Shown: positions 10,073-18,717 of the stretch, piece by piece | Layout: every line of letters begins with the position of its first letter | Position numbering within the stretch: the first letter of the stretch is position 1 | Assembly: GCA_965277355.1 (NCBI GenBank) | Contig: CBDICN010000001.1 | Span: forward strand, 1,054,001 to 1,118,000 | DNA length: 64,000 bases | Reading direction: 5' to 3' | Source: RH-AL1 sp965277355 | GTDB lineage: Bacteria; Pseudomonadota; Alphaproteobacteria; Rhizobiales; Beijerinckiaceae | Made by a program: the position numbers and the translations under genes | The notes under the pieces: generated by a model | What the model saw: the letters and a program-made list of their open reading frames with translations, nothing else | Databases searched by the model: none | What the model was told of the DNA's origin: nothing

Positions 10073-10510
10073 ATGCTGAACGACATCTACAATCAGAGGA
10101 TCCTGGAACTCGCCGGCAACATCCCGCGGCTCGGCAGGCTCGAGAAGCCTGACGCGACGGCGAAGGCCCATTCGAAACTATGCGGTTCGACCGTGACAGT
10201 CGATCTTTCGATGGTTGACGGCAGGGTGAGCGACTACGCGCAGGACGTGAAAGCCTGCGCCCTTGGCCAAGCGGCGGCCTCGATCGTGGGTCGGCACGTG
10301 ATCGGCCGCACGGCGCGGGAACTGCGCTCGGTGCGCGACGAAGTTCGAGCCATGCTGAAGGAGAATGGGTCGGCACCCGGCGGCGAATGGGCGGATTGCG
10401 GCATCCTCGAACCGGTGAGAGACTTCAAGGCGCGGCACGCCTCGACGCTTCTCGCCTTCGAGGCCGCCGCCCAGGCAGCCAGCGAGGTTGAGGCGAAAGC
10501 TTCAGTCTAG
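10073..10510 (+). CDS. IscU/NifU-like iron-sulfur cluster assembly scaffold
   Basis: This is a 145-residue SUF/ISC U-type scaffold. The three ligand cysteines of the family are visible: Cys37 (SKLCGSTV), Cys62 (VKACALGQAAAS) and Cys109 (WADCGIL). CALGQAAAS matches the family's C(A)xGxAxxxAS core. The Asp before the first cysteine motif, found in classical IscU, is replaced by a Lys-rich context, so it belongs to the stand-alone alphaproteobacterial subgroup. It is divergent from folE, a common arrangement in this order. No other isc or suf genes are nearby. Confidence 0.87.
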   Translation: MLNDIYNQRILELAGNIPRLGRLEKPDATAKAHSKLCGSTVTVDLSMVDGRVSDYAQDVKACALGQAAASIVGRHVIGRTARELRSVRDEVRAMLKENGSAPGGEWADCGILEPVRDFKARHASTLLAFEAAAQAASEVEAKASV

Positions 10511-10684
10511 GCGCGCCCCGTGCGATTCATGTCTCGCCTTCGTTGAATCAGGTCGTTTCGCCAGCGCTGCCGCCAGGGCGGACGTGCGGTTGTGGGCGCC
10601 TGTTGCATAGAAGCGATAGGCACATAGGCAGAATTTGTGCAGGGTGCGTAGCTGCGAACGTCTCGTACGGCGGGGGGCCGGACC

Positions 10685-11593
10685 TTGATCAACAGACTCT
10701 TAATCGCCGGTGCCGCTTTGGCTCTCGCGACAACGGCGGCTTCTGCCGCCGATCTGCCGAGCCGCGCCGCGCCGCCCGTCTTTGTTCCGCCGCCGGTCAT
10801 CGGCGGCTACAGCTGGACGGGTTTCGAGTTCGGTCTCACCACGAGCTACGCCTTCTCCGACGCGCAGAACGTCTACACTACGGGCAACGATCCGTTCGCT
10901 AACGGTGTGGCGGCGGGTACGCGGCCGGGCGTCGTTTCGATGCGGAAATCTGGCTTCGACGATGTCGGCGGTGCGGTTGGCTATAATTATCAATTCACGC
11001 CGGGTTCGGGGATCGTGATTGGCGGTATCGTCGACGTCTCCTATCTCAACCTCAAGAAAGACAACACGATCTACGATGCCCCGCCGATCGCTTTGGGCAA
11101 TCCCAGCCAGTCCTACTTCCATCAGCGTTTGTCTTACCTCGGTACCGCGAACGGCAAGATCGGTTACGCCTTCGACCATTTCCTTGTCTATGGCGTCGGC
11201 GGCTTCGCGTTCGGCGGCGTGCACGATGCCACGAGCTTCTATAATCTAGGTGTTGGCGAGACCTATTACGGAACCGGAAACAAGACCTTGACCGGCTACG
11301 ATTTCGGTGGCGGCGCCGAGTACGCGATCCCGAACGACAGCTTCCTGAACTATCTTTCCGTCGAAAAAATCTTCGGCCTCGACAAGACGCTCGGCATCAA
11401 CATCTTCGAAAGCACGGTCCGAGCCGAATTCATCCACTACAATCTCGGCACCCAGAACGTGCTCGTCAACAACACCGGCGTTGGCCCGTTGAGCTCATAC
11501 AGCTCGCGCTTCAAGTCGGAGGGCAACCTGGTTCGCGTCGGCCTCGGCTACAAATACAGCCCAGTGGCTGCGCCGGTCGTCGCGCGGTACTGA
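10685..11593 (+). CDS. Outer membrane beta-barrel protein (Omp25/31 type)
   Basis: This is a predicted outer-membrane porin-like barrel of 302 residues. The start is TTG within a G-rich leader. A Sec signal peptide (INRLLIAGAALALATTAASA, cut before ADLPSRAAPP) is followed by the proline-rich linker and SWTGFEFG strand that open Omp25/31 relatives in Hyphomicrobiales. The rest alternates glycine and aromatic residues and ends in an aromatic (VVARY), as barrel proteins do. A strong hairpin terminator follows, so it is probably monocistronic and well expressed. Confidence 0.88.
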   Translation: MINRLLIAGAALALATTAASAADLPSRAAPPVFVPPPVIGGYSWTGFEFGLTTSYAFSDAQNVYTTGNDPFANGVAAGTRPGVVSMRKSGFDDVGGAVGYNYQFTPGSGIVIGGIVDVSYLNLKKDNTIYDAPPIALGNPSQSYFHQRLSYLGTANGKIGYAFDHFLVYGVGGFAFGGVHDATSFYNLGVGETYYGTGNKTLTGYDFGGGAEYAIPNDSFLNYLSVEKIFGLDKTLGINIFESTVRAEFIHYNLGTQNVLVNNTGVGPLSSYSSRFKSEGNLVRVGLGYKYSPVAAPVVARY

Positions 11594-11622
11594 TCCTCGC
11601 GGACAAGCGCTCTTCGCCATCG

Positions 11623-11648
11623 AAGCCCGGCCTCCTGGCCGGGCTTTC
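11623..11648 (+). terminator. Rho-independent-like terminator of the porin gene
   Basis: A 9-10 bp perfect stem, AGCCCGGCC-TCCT-GGCCGGGCT, is followed by a short T run and lies 30 bp after the porin stop codon. Confidence 0.8.
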
Positions 11649-11722
11649 GCGTTTCTGCGGCGCTTGCTCGCTCGGCGCCTTATATAAGGTGCGTTCGCAC
11701 TCACGACGGGTCTGTCGCGGCG

Positions 11723-12010
11723 ATGGCACTCACCCGCACGGCGGCGCATCTGGCGATCCGCTTCTATCAGCTGACCCTGTCGGCGCTCCTTGGTCGTCAC
11801 TGCCGCTACCTGCCGACCTGTTCGGATTACACCGACGAGGCGATCCGGCGTCATGGGCTTTGGGCCGGCGGCTGGATGGGGGCCGCCCGTCTTTGTCGCT
11901 GCCACCCGCTGGGGGCGTCGGGCTACGATCCCGTGCCCGAGGTGCCGGCGAACGCGCGATGGTATGCGCCGTGGCGTTTTGGCCGCTGGCGGATCGGCGA
12001 ACAGGCGTGA
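11723..12010 (+). CDS. yidD: Membrane protein insertion efficiency factor YidD
   Basis: This 95-residue membrane-associated protein assists YidC-dependent insertion of inner-membrane proteins. The family signature is complete: an N-terminal amphipathic segment (AIRFYQLTLSALL), HCRYLPTCSDYTDEAIRRHG, RLCRCHPLG and GYDPVPE. It is unusual only in lying apart from rnpA, rpmH and yidC, which is common in alphaproteobacteria. It is separated from the porin gene by a terminator, so it has its own promoter. Confidence 0.93.
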   Translation: MALTRTAAHLAIRFYQLTLSALLGRHCRYLPTCSDYTDEAIRRHGLWAGGWMGAARLCRCHPLGASGYDPVPEVPANARWYAPWRFGRWRIGEQA

Positions 12011-12125
12011 GCGCGGCTCCCTGCGTGAAGGCTGGCTGAACAACGTCTTCCGCGGCCGTTCAGCCGGCCGAACCTAAGGTGGCCTCACGCTCAACCGGGC
12101 GCAACCAAACCATCAAGGACACGCC

Positions 12126-12530
12126 ATGAACACCCGCTACAAGCTCGCTACCGCCCTCAGCCTCGCTCTCGCCACCGGCTTCGCCGGCGTCGCCGCGGCG
12201 CGGACGACGGAGCCGTCCAATCCCACGACCACGCCGGCGGTGACCCAGCCCGCCGCCGCCGCATCGATGCCCGCGAAGGCTCCGATGACGAAGCTGCCGA
12301 CCAGGACGGTCGCCCAAAGGGGCTACCGCACGCATGTCGGCCATCGCACGACCAAGCACGCCAAGGTCGCGCGGATCTCGAGCCACGCCAAGCTGACGCA
12401 CAAGGCCGGCCTGAAGGCGCATACGAAGATCGCCAAGGCGAGCCTCGTCCGCAAGCACATCACCAACGCGAAGGGGCTCTATGCCAGGCATGCCATGAAC
12501 CGCGCCGTCAAGACTACCGTGATCCGCTGA
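12126..12530 (+). CDS. Small exported Lys/His-rich protein of unknown function
   Basis: The 134-residue product starts with a clear signal peptide (MNTRYKLATALSLALATGFA, cut after GVAAA). A Pro/Thr/Ala linker (about residues 27-60) and a strongly basic region rich in Lys and His with AKA-type repeats follow. No domain is recognised. The mature protein would be very basic and disordered or helical, resembling histone-like low-complexity secreted proteins. It stands alone between yidD and the nitroreductase gene. Function is not inferred. Confidence 0.7.
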   Translation: MNTRYKLATALSLALATGFAGVAAARTTEPSNPTTTPAVTQPAAAASMPAKAPMTKLPTRTVAQRGYRTHVGHRTTKHAKVARISSHAKLTHKAGLKAHTKIAKASLVRKHITNAKGLYARHAMNRAVKTTVIR

Positions 12531-12654
12531 GCCCTCCCGGCAACCGACACCGCAGATGGACGGGGTCCTGCCCCGCCCACCTACCGTCGCGCCCTTCCCT
12601 TGCGCGCCAGCTGAGACTCGTCTTGATGCCTGCGAGCTTCCGCACGGATCCGTC

Positions 12655-13242
12655 ATGACGACGAGCAACGGCCGCACCGCCGACTATCCCATCGCGCCGC
12701 TGTTCCTCGACCGCTGGTCGCCGCGCGGCTTCACCGGGGAGGCGATATCCGACACCGACCTATTCACAATTCTCGAGGCCGCCCGCTGGGCGCCCTCCTC
12801 GAGCAACCTTCAGCCCTGGCGCTTCCTGTACGCCAAGCGCGACGCTCCCGACTGGCCGCTCTTCCTCGGTCCCATCTCAGACGGCAACAAGCTTTGGGCG
12901 AAGGACACGGCCGTCCTCGTCGCCGTGATCTCAAGGCGGACCCGCCAGCCCAAGGAAGGACCGCCGATCGAGAGTTATTCCCATAGTTTCGATGCCGGCG
13001 CTGCCTGGGCCTGCCTCGCGTTGCAGGCGAGCCTGATCGGGTGGGCCGCGCACGCGATGGGCGGCTTCGACCTTGCGCGCGCCATCAAGACCCTTGGCGT
13101 GCCCGATGACTACCGCATCGAATGCATGGTCGCGATCGGCCGCTGCCGCGTGGATCGCGCCGCGGCGGCGACGGCGAACATGCGCAGTCCCCAGGCGAGC
13201 TTCGTCCGGCAAGGGCCGTTCCGGAGCGGGCTGGCCTCATGA
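12655..13242 (+). CDS. Nitroreductase family protein
   Basis: This is an FMN-dependent nitroreductase-fold oxidoreductase. The start used is MTTSNGRTADYP; an upstream ATG at 12556 would add 33 poorly conserved residues. Family features are DRWSPRGFTGEAIS and the flavin-binding LEAARWAPSSSNLQPWRF near the N terminus, plus GAAWACLALQASLIGWAAH (flavin/dimer region) and the C-terminal GRCRVDRA. Length (195 residues) is normal. The physiological electron acceptor cannot be told. It is followed after about 105 bp by mfd. Confidence 0.85.
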   Translation: MTTSNGRTADYPIAPLFLDRWSPRGFTGEAISDTDLFTILEAARWAPSSSNLQPWRFLYAKRDAPDWPLFLGPISDGNKLWAKDTAVLVAVISRRTRQPKEGPPIESYSHSFDAGAAWACLALQASLIGWAAHAMGGFDLARAIKTLGVPDDYRIECMVAIGRCRVDRAAAATANMRSPQASFVRQGPFRSGLAS

Positions 13243-13348
13243 GCCGATCTCCGGGCGGCCCCACGCGCGAGTCGCCGCAGCGAAACGCCACGCTCGACTT
13301 TGCCTGCGAGAGGGACCACATAGGCGCCTCACGCAAACCCGCCGCCCC

Positions 13349-16300
13349 GTGATCGATCTCAAACGCGCCGTCGCCGAACTCAAGAAGGGCGGCTCATTCA
13401 CCCTGTCGTCGGTGCCGGAAGGCTACGACGCCTTCTGCGTCGCGGAACTAACCGACGCGCTCGCCCGTGACGCCGAGAAGCGAGCTGTGGTGTTCGTGCA
13501 TGTCGCGCGCGACGAGCAGCGCGCCCGCGCCTTCAACGAGACGTTAGCGTTCGCCGCGCCCGCTATCGAGATCCTCGACCTGCCGGCCTGGGACTGCCAG
13601 CCCTACGACCGCGTCTCTCCCAACGCCAGCGTCTCCGCGCGTCGCATGACGGCGCTGGCGCGTCTCGCCCGCGCGCGCTCCTCGGAGGAGCGGCCGCGCA
13701 TCCTCTCGACCACCGTCAACGCCGTGCTCCAGCGGGTGCCCCCGCTCGCCAAGGTGGCCAAGGACACGTTCTCGGCCGCGCCGGGCAACACGATCGACAT
13801 CCAGGCGCTTGTCGATTGGCTCGAGATCAATGGATTCTCGCGCTCGTCGACGGTCCACGACACGGGCGAATACGCGACGCGCGGCGGCATCGTCGACCTG
13901 TTCGCGCCCGCGCTCGCCGAGCCGATCAGGCTCGACTTCTTCGGCGACACGCTCGAGTCGATCCGAACCTTCGATCCGGAAACGCAGCGCACGATCGGCC
14001 AGCTGCGCGGGCTCGACCTCGTGCCGATGAGCGAGGTGCAACTCACCACAGAGGCGATCAAGCGGTTCCGCCAGACCTATACCGCCACCTTTGGTGGGCA
14101 GACCCGGGGCGACCAGCTCTACGAGGCGGTGAGCGAAGGCCGTCGCAGCCCCGGTCTCGAGCATTGGCTGCCGCTGTTCTACCCGGAGCTCGACACGATC
14201 TTCAGCTACACCGGCGATGCGCCGCTGATCCTCGACGAGCGCGTGCGCGAAGCCGCCGTCGAGCGGTTCGCGCAGATCGAGGATTATTACGAAGCTCGCA
14301 GGGCAAAGCACGAGGGGGCGCCGGCGCTGTCCACCTACAAGCCGCTGAAGCCATCCGCGCTCTACCTCGACGAGAAGGGTTGGGCAAAGCGGCTGCAGGA
14401 CAAGAGCACCGTTCAGGTCACGACATACGCGGTCCCGGAGGGTCGCGAACTGGTGGTCGACGCCGGTGGGCGACTCGGCCGCACCTTCGCGCCGGAACGC
14501 GCCGACGACACCAAGAACGTGTTCGAAGCCGCCGCCGGACATATCCGCGCGCTGCGGAGCGAGACCAAGCACATCGTCCTCGCCGGTTGGTCCGACGGCT
14601 CGCGCGAGCGTCTCGCCGGCGTGCTCGCCGACCATGGACTGACCGAGGTGCAAAACGTCTCGTCGCTGCCGCAGGCGCGCGACCTGCGCGGCAAGCGGAC
14701 CGCGCTCGCCGTGTTCGGCCTCGAGCAGGGCTTCGTCTCGGACGACTATGCCGTCGTCAGCGAGCAGGACATCCTCGGCGACAGGCTGGTGCGCAAGCGC
14801 AAGTCGACCAAGCGAGCGGCGAACTTCCTTACCGAGATCGGCTCGATGACGGCCGGCGACATCGTCGTGCATGCCGCGCACGGCATCGGGCGCTACACCG
14901 GTTTGATCCCCATCGAGGCCGGCGGCGTGCGCCACGATTGCCTGGAGCTCCATTACGCCGATGGCGTGAAGCTCTACCTGCCGGTGGAGAACCTCGACCT
15001 GTTGTCGCGCTACGGCTCGGAGGATACCGAGGTGCAGCTCGACCGGCTCGGGGGCGCCGGCTGGCAGAAGCGCAAGACCCGCATGCGCCGCCGCGTGCTG
15101 GAGATGGCGGCGGGCCTCATCAAGATCGCGGCCGCGCGCGCCACCAGGGACGCCGTCAAGCTGGCGCCGCCCGAGGGGCTCTACGCAGAGTTCTGCGCCG
15201 GCTTCCCGTACGACGAGACGGATGACCAGCTCAGCGCCATCGAGGCGACGCTCGATGACATGGTGTCCGGCCATCCGATGGACAGGCTGATCTGCGGCGA
15301 TGTCGGCTTCGGCAAGACCGAGGTGGCGATGCGCGCGGCGTTCACGGCGGCGATCAACGGCAAGCAGGTCGTCGTCGTCGCGCCCACGACGCTGCTCGCG
15401 CGCCAGCATTTCAAGAATTTCTCCGAGCGTTTCGCCCACCTCCCGATCAAGCTCGCGCAGCTCTCGCGCATGGTGTCGGCCGGCGACATGAGGGCGGCCA
15501 AGGCCGGGCTCGGCAGCGGCGATGTCGACATCGTCGTCGGCACCCACGCCGTGCTCGGCAAGGGGGTCGACTTCAAGGACCTCGGCCTCGTCATCGTCGA
15601 CGAGGAGCAGCACTTCGGCGTCAAGCATAAGGAACGGCTGAAGGATCTGCGCGCCGAGGTCCACGTGCTCACGCTGTCCGCCACGCCGATCCCGCGCACG
15701 CTGCAGCTGGCGATGACCGGCGTGCGCGACCTCTCGATCATCGCGACGCCGCCGGTCGACCGGCTCGCGGTGCGCACCTTCGTTTCGCCCTTCGACGAGT
15801 TGCTGGTGCGCGAGGCGTTGCTGCGCGAGCGCTATCGCGGCGGCCAGAGCTTCTACGTCTGCCCGCGCATCGAATATCTCGACGACGCCGCGGCCTTCCT
15901 GCGCCAGAGCGTGCCGGAGGCGAAGGTCGTGATCGCCCACGGCCATATGGCGCCGACCGAGCTCGAGGAGAAGATGTCGGCCTTCTACGACGGCAAGTAC
16001 GACATCCTCTTGTCGACGACGATCGTCGAATCCGGCCTCGACATCCCGACCGCCAACACGCTGATCGTGCATCGCGCCGACATGTTCGGCCTTGCGCAGC
16101 TCTACCAGCTGCGCGGCCGCGTCGGGCGCTCGAAGACGCGGGCCTACGCCTTGTTGACCTTGCCACCGAACAAGACGGTGACGGCGGCGGCGGAGAAGCG
16201 GCTGAAGGTGCTCGATTCGCTCGACACGCTCGGCGCCGGCTTCCAGCTCGCCAGCCACGACCTCGACATCCGCGGCGCCGGCAATCTGTTGGGCGACGAA

Positions 16301-16867
16301 CAATCCGGCCACATCAAGGAGGTGGGCTACGAACTCTACCAGGAGATGCTGCGCGAGGCGATCGAGGCGTTGAAGCTCGGCATCGAGGACGAGCCGGCCG
16401 ACGAGGCCTGGTCGCCGCAGATTCAGACCGGCACGCCGGTGACGATCCCCGAGGACTACGTCGAGGACGCGCAGCTGCGGGTGCAGCTCTACCGCCGCAT
16501 GGCCGCGATCGATACGGACGACGAGATCGAGGGCTTCGCCGCCGAACTGATCGACCGCTTCGGCCCGCTACCGGCCGAGGTCGACCAGCTTATGAAGCTC
16601 GTGTCGATCAAGGCGCTGTGCCGCCGCGCCCATGTCGACAAGGTCGACGCCGGGCCGAAGGGCGTCATCGTCTCGTTCCGCGACAATGCCTTCGCCAATC
16701 CGCAAGGCCTGGTGCGCTTCGTCACCGAGCAGGGCGCGGACGCCAAGGTGCGCCCAGACATGCGGGTAGTGTTCGTGCGCGACTTCGCCAATCCCCGCGC
16801 ACGCTTGGAGGGAACGCGTACGATCCTGCGCACGCTCGCCGCGATCGCGATGAAGAAGGCGGCGTGA
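13349..16867 (+). CDS. mfd: Transcription-repair coupling factor Mfd
   Basis: It displaces RNA polymerase stalled at DNA lesions and recruits UvrA. The start chosen is GTG at 13349 (VIDLKRAVAEL), giving 1172 residues, the usual size; upstream codons are out-of-family sequence overlapping the nitroreductase gene. The order is a UvrB-like N-terminal region, the RNA polymerase interaction domain (about residues 490-560, GDIVVHAAHGIGRYTGL), the RecG-like helicase with Walker A CGDVGFGKTEVA, motif II IVDEEQHFG and motif III LTLSATPIPRT, a TRG-like segment GRVGRSKTRAYA, and the C-terminal domain. Confidence 0.96.
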   Translation: MIDLKRAVAELKKGGSFTLSSVPEGYDAFCVAELTDALARDAEKRAVVFVHVARDEQRARAFNETLAFAAPAIEILDLPAWDCQPYDRVSPNASVSARRMTALARLARARSSEERPRILSTTVNAVLQRVPPLAKVAKDTFSAAPGNTIDIQALVDWLEINGFSRSSTVHDTGEYATRGGIVDLFAPALAEPIRLDFFGDTLESIRTFDPETQRTIGQLRGLDLVPMSEVQLTTEAIKRFRQTYTATFGGQTRGDQLYEAVSEGRRSPGLEHWLPLFYPELDTIFSYTGDAPLILDERVREAAVERFAQIEDYYEARRAKHEGAPALSTYKPLKPSALYLDEKGWAKRLQDKSTVQVTTYAVPEGRELVVDAGGRLGRTFAPERADDTKNVFEAAAGHIRALRSETKHIVLAGWSDGSRERLAGVLADHGLTEVQNVSSLPQARDLRGKRTALAVFGLEQGFVSDDYAVVSEQDILGDRLVRKRKSTKRAANFLTEIGSMTAGDIVVHAAHGIGRYTGLIPIEAGGVRHDCLELHYADGVKLYLPVENLDLLSRYGSEDTEVQLDRLGGAGWQKRKTRMRRRVLEMAAGLIKIAAARATRDAVKLAPPEGLYAEFCAGFPYDETDDQLSAIEATLDDMVSGHPMDRLICGDVGFGKTEVAMRAAFTAAINGKQVVVVAPTTLLARQHFKNFSERFAHLPIKLAQLSRMVSAGDMRAAKAGLGSGDVDIVVGTHAVLGKGVDFKDLGLVIVDEEQHFGVKHKERLKDLRAEVHVLTLSATPIPRTLQLAMTGVRDLSIIATPPVDRLAVRTFVSPFDELLVREALLRERYRGGQSFYVCPRIEYLDDAAAFLRQSVPEAKVVIAHGHMAPTELEEKMSAFYDGKYDILLSTTIVESGLDIPTANTLIVHRADMFGLAQLYQLRGRVGRSKTRAYALLTLPPNKTVTAAAEKRLKVLDSLDTLGAGFQLASHDLDIRGAGNLLGDEQSGHIKEVGYELYQEMLREAIEALKLGIEDEPADEAWSPQIQTGTPVTIPEDYVEDAQLRVQLYRRMAAIDTDDEIEGFAAELIDRFGPLPAEVDQLMKLVSIKALCRRAHVDKVDAGPKGVIVSFRDNAFANPQGLVRFVTEQGADAKVRPDMRVVFVRDFANPRARLEGTRTILRTLAAIAMKKAA

Positions 16868-16873
16868 CGGCGC

Positions 16874-16905
16874 CTTTCCTTCTCCCGCTTGCGGGAGAAG
16901 GAAAG
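16874..16905 (+). terminator. Hairpin after mfd
   Basis: There is a 15-bp perfect inverted repeat (CTTTCCTTCTCCCGC and its complement) with a 2-nt loop, 7 bp after the mfd stop. It lies between convergent mfd and the efflux gene, so it may act in both directions. Confidence 0.75.
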
Positions 16906-16913
16906 AGCCACCC

Positions 16914-18479
16914 TCAGTGCGCCTCGACCGGCCCGGCCATCCGCTGCGGCTTCTTCAGCAGAGTGATCGCGGCTAGGCTCAGCACCAGGCCGACAGCGAC
17001 GATCCAGAAGGCGTCGGCGTAGGCCGAGACATAGGCCTCGCGGCGCACCTGCGCGGCGATCGTCATCAGTGCCCTGCCCTTGGCGAGCGCCGGGTCGACG
17101 GCGCCGCGCGCGCCGGCCATCAGCATCGCCAGGCGTTCCTGCGTGCGCGTCGCGTTCTGCGTCATCGCCTCGGCGAGGACCGAGAAGTGGAACTGTTCGC
17201 GCCGGTCGATCACCGTCGACAGCGCGGCGATGCCGATCGAGCCGCCGAGATTGCGCATCATGTTCGACAGCGCCGAGGCGTCCGCCGTGTCGCGCGGCGG
17301 CAGCCCCGCGGTCGCGAGCTGCGACAGCGGGATCGCGAACAACGGCTGCCCCGCCGCGCGCAACAGCTGCGGCAGGATCAACTGGTTCATGCCGACATCA
17401 TGCGTGAGATTGACGTTGAGCCAGCAGCTGTAGGCGAACAGCAGCGTTCCGGAGGCGACGAGCAGGCGCGGATCGACCCGGCGCATCAGCAACGGCAGCA
17501 GCGGGAAGACGAACAGCTGCGGGATGCCGCTCCACATTACCACATACCCGATCTGCTCGGCGTTATAGCCCTGGATCTGCGCGCAATAGAGCGGGATCAC
17601 GTAGGTCGAGCCGAGCGAGACGGCGCCCACCACCATCTGCAGAACGCTGGCGCCCCCGATGGTGCGGTTCGACATGACGCGCAGGTTGATGAACGGCTTA
17701 CTCGCCGTCAGCTCGCGGATGATGAAGGCGGCGATGCCGATGACCGCCAGCACCGCGCAGCGCTGGATGAGGTTTGATTCGAACCACTCTTTCCGCTGGC
17801 CTTCCTCGAGAACGTAGGTGAGGCTCGAGAGGCCGATCGCCATCGCCGCTATGCCGAACCAGTCGCCGTGCGCCAACTCGCCGAGCCGGGCCTTCTGCCG
17901 CGGCAGCGCGTAGAGCTGGATCGCCGCCGCGATCGGGCCGGGGATGAGGTTGAGGTAGAAGATGTAGTGCCAGGAAAGATTGTCGGTGAGCCAACCGCCA
18001 ACAGTCGGCCCGATCGCTGGCGCGAAGGTCGCGGTCAGCCCGAAGATGGTGATCCCGATCGGCTGCTGATGCTTCGGCAGCCGCGTGCGCAGGATGGTGA
18101 TGGCGGTCGGGATCAGCACGCCGCCGGTGAACCCCTGGCCGGCGCGGAACAAGATGAGCTGGGGCAGCGAGGTCGAGCAGGCGCAGCCGATGGAAAAGGC
18201 GATGAAGAGCCCGGTGTTGACGGACAGATAGCGGCGCAGGCCGAACAGCGAACCGAGCCAGCCGGTGAGCGGGATCACGATGATCTCGGCCATCAGGTAG
18301 GCGGTCGAGATCCAGCTGCCCTGGTCGGGCGAGGCGCCGACCGCGCCCTCGATGTTGGCAAGCGACGAGTTGGTGATCTGGATGTCGAGGATGGCGGTGA
18401 AGGCGCCGAGGATAGCGCCGATCGTCGCGAGCCAGTCCTTGAGGGAGGCCTTTTCGGTGGCAATGGCGGGTGCGATCAT
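16914..18479 (-). CDS. DHA2-family drug:H+ antiporter (EmrB-like)
   Basis: This is an inner-membrane multidrug exporter of about 521 residues with 14 predicted membrane helices. The start is MIAPAIATEKASLKDW. The first helix carries the DHA2 motif LDIQITNSSLANIEGAV, and the A-like motif reads GWLGSLFGLRRYL. It lies downstream of the emrA-like adaptor on the same strand, with a 238-bp palindromic spacer between them, and would form a tripartite pump with an outer-membrane channel not present here. The divergent TetR gene upstream of emrA is the likely regulator. Confidence 0.9.
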   Translation of the reverse strand: MIAPAIATEKASLKDWLATIGAILGAFTAILDIQITNSSLANIEGAVGASPDQGSWISTAYLMAEIIVIPLTGWLGSLFGLRRYLSVNTGLFIAFSIGCACSTSLPQLILFRAGQGFTGGVLIPTAITILRTRLPKHQQPIGITIFGLTATFAPAIGPTVGGWLTDNLSWHYIFYLNLIPGPIAAAIQLYALPRQKARLGELAHGDWFGIAAMAIGLSSLTYVLEEGQRKEWFESNLIQRCAVLAVIGIAAFIIRELTASKPFINLRVMSNRTIGGASVLQMVVGAVSLGSTYVIPLYCAQIQGYNAEQIGYVVMWSGIPQLFVFPLLPLLMRRVDPRLLVASGTLLFAYSCWLNVNLTHDVGMNQLILPQLLRAAGQPLFAIPLSQLATAGLPPRDTADASALSNMMRNLGGSIGIAALSTVIDRREQFHFSVLAEAMTQNATRTQERLAMLMAGARGAVDPALAKGRALMTIAAQVRREAYVSAYADAFWIVAVGLVLSLAAITLLKKPQRMAGPVEAH

Positions 18480-18519
18480 TGCGACCGACCCGCTTGTGCC
18501 GAGACTTCGGTGCGCGCAT

Positions 18520-18705
18520 CCTCCCCTGCGCGGAGCGCGGGGGAGTGGGACCGCCAAAGGCGGTGGAGGGGGCTGCCGCCGCCACTATCCTTGTCATGAA
18601 AGGCGCGGGTCAGACGATGATTTGAAGGAAAGGTTGAAGCGGAGGCAACCTCCTCCACCATGCTTCGCATGGTTCCCCTCCCCCGCGTCGCGCGGGAGGA
18701 TACGC
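18520..18705. repeat. Composite REP-like palindromic element between emrA and emrB
   Basis: The intra-operon spacer is built of hairpins: CTCCCCTGCGC/GCGCGGGGGAG, ACCGCCAAAGGCGGT, CCATGCTTCGCATGG and CCCCGCGTCGCGCGGG. An outer pair relates GGTGGAGG to CCTCCACC on opposite sides. There is no coding sequence. It resembles the palindromic intergenic elements scattered in alphaproteobacterial genomes, and by position could tune emrB expression relative to emrA. Confidence 0.6.
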
Positions 18706-18717
18706 GCACGATCGGAA

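Noticed and set aside
13544..16312. A 922-codon open frame antisense to mfd
   Set aside because: Mfd motifs on the plus strand are complete; the antisense frame is Arg/Ala/Asp/Val-rich low-complexity sequence typical of GC-biased shadows.
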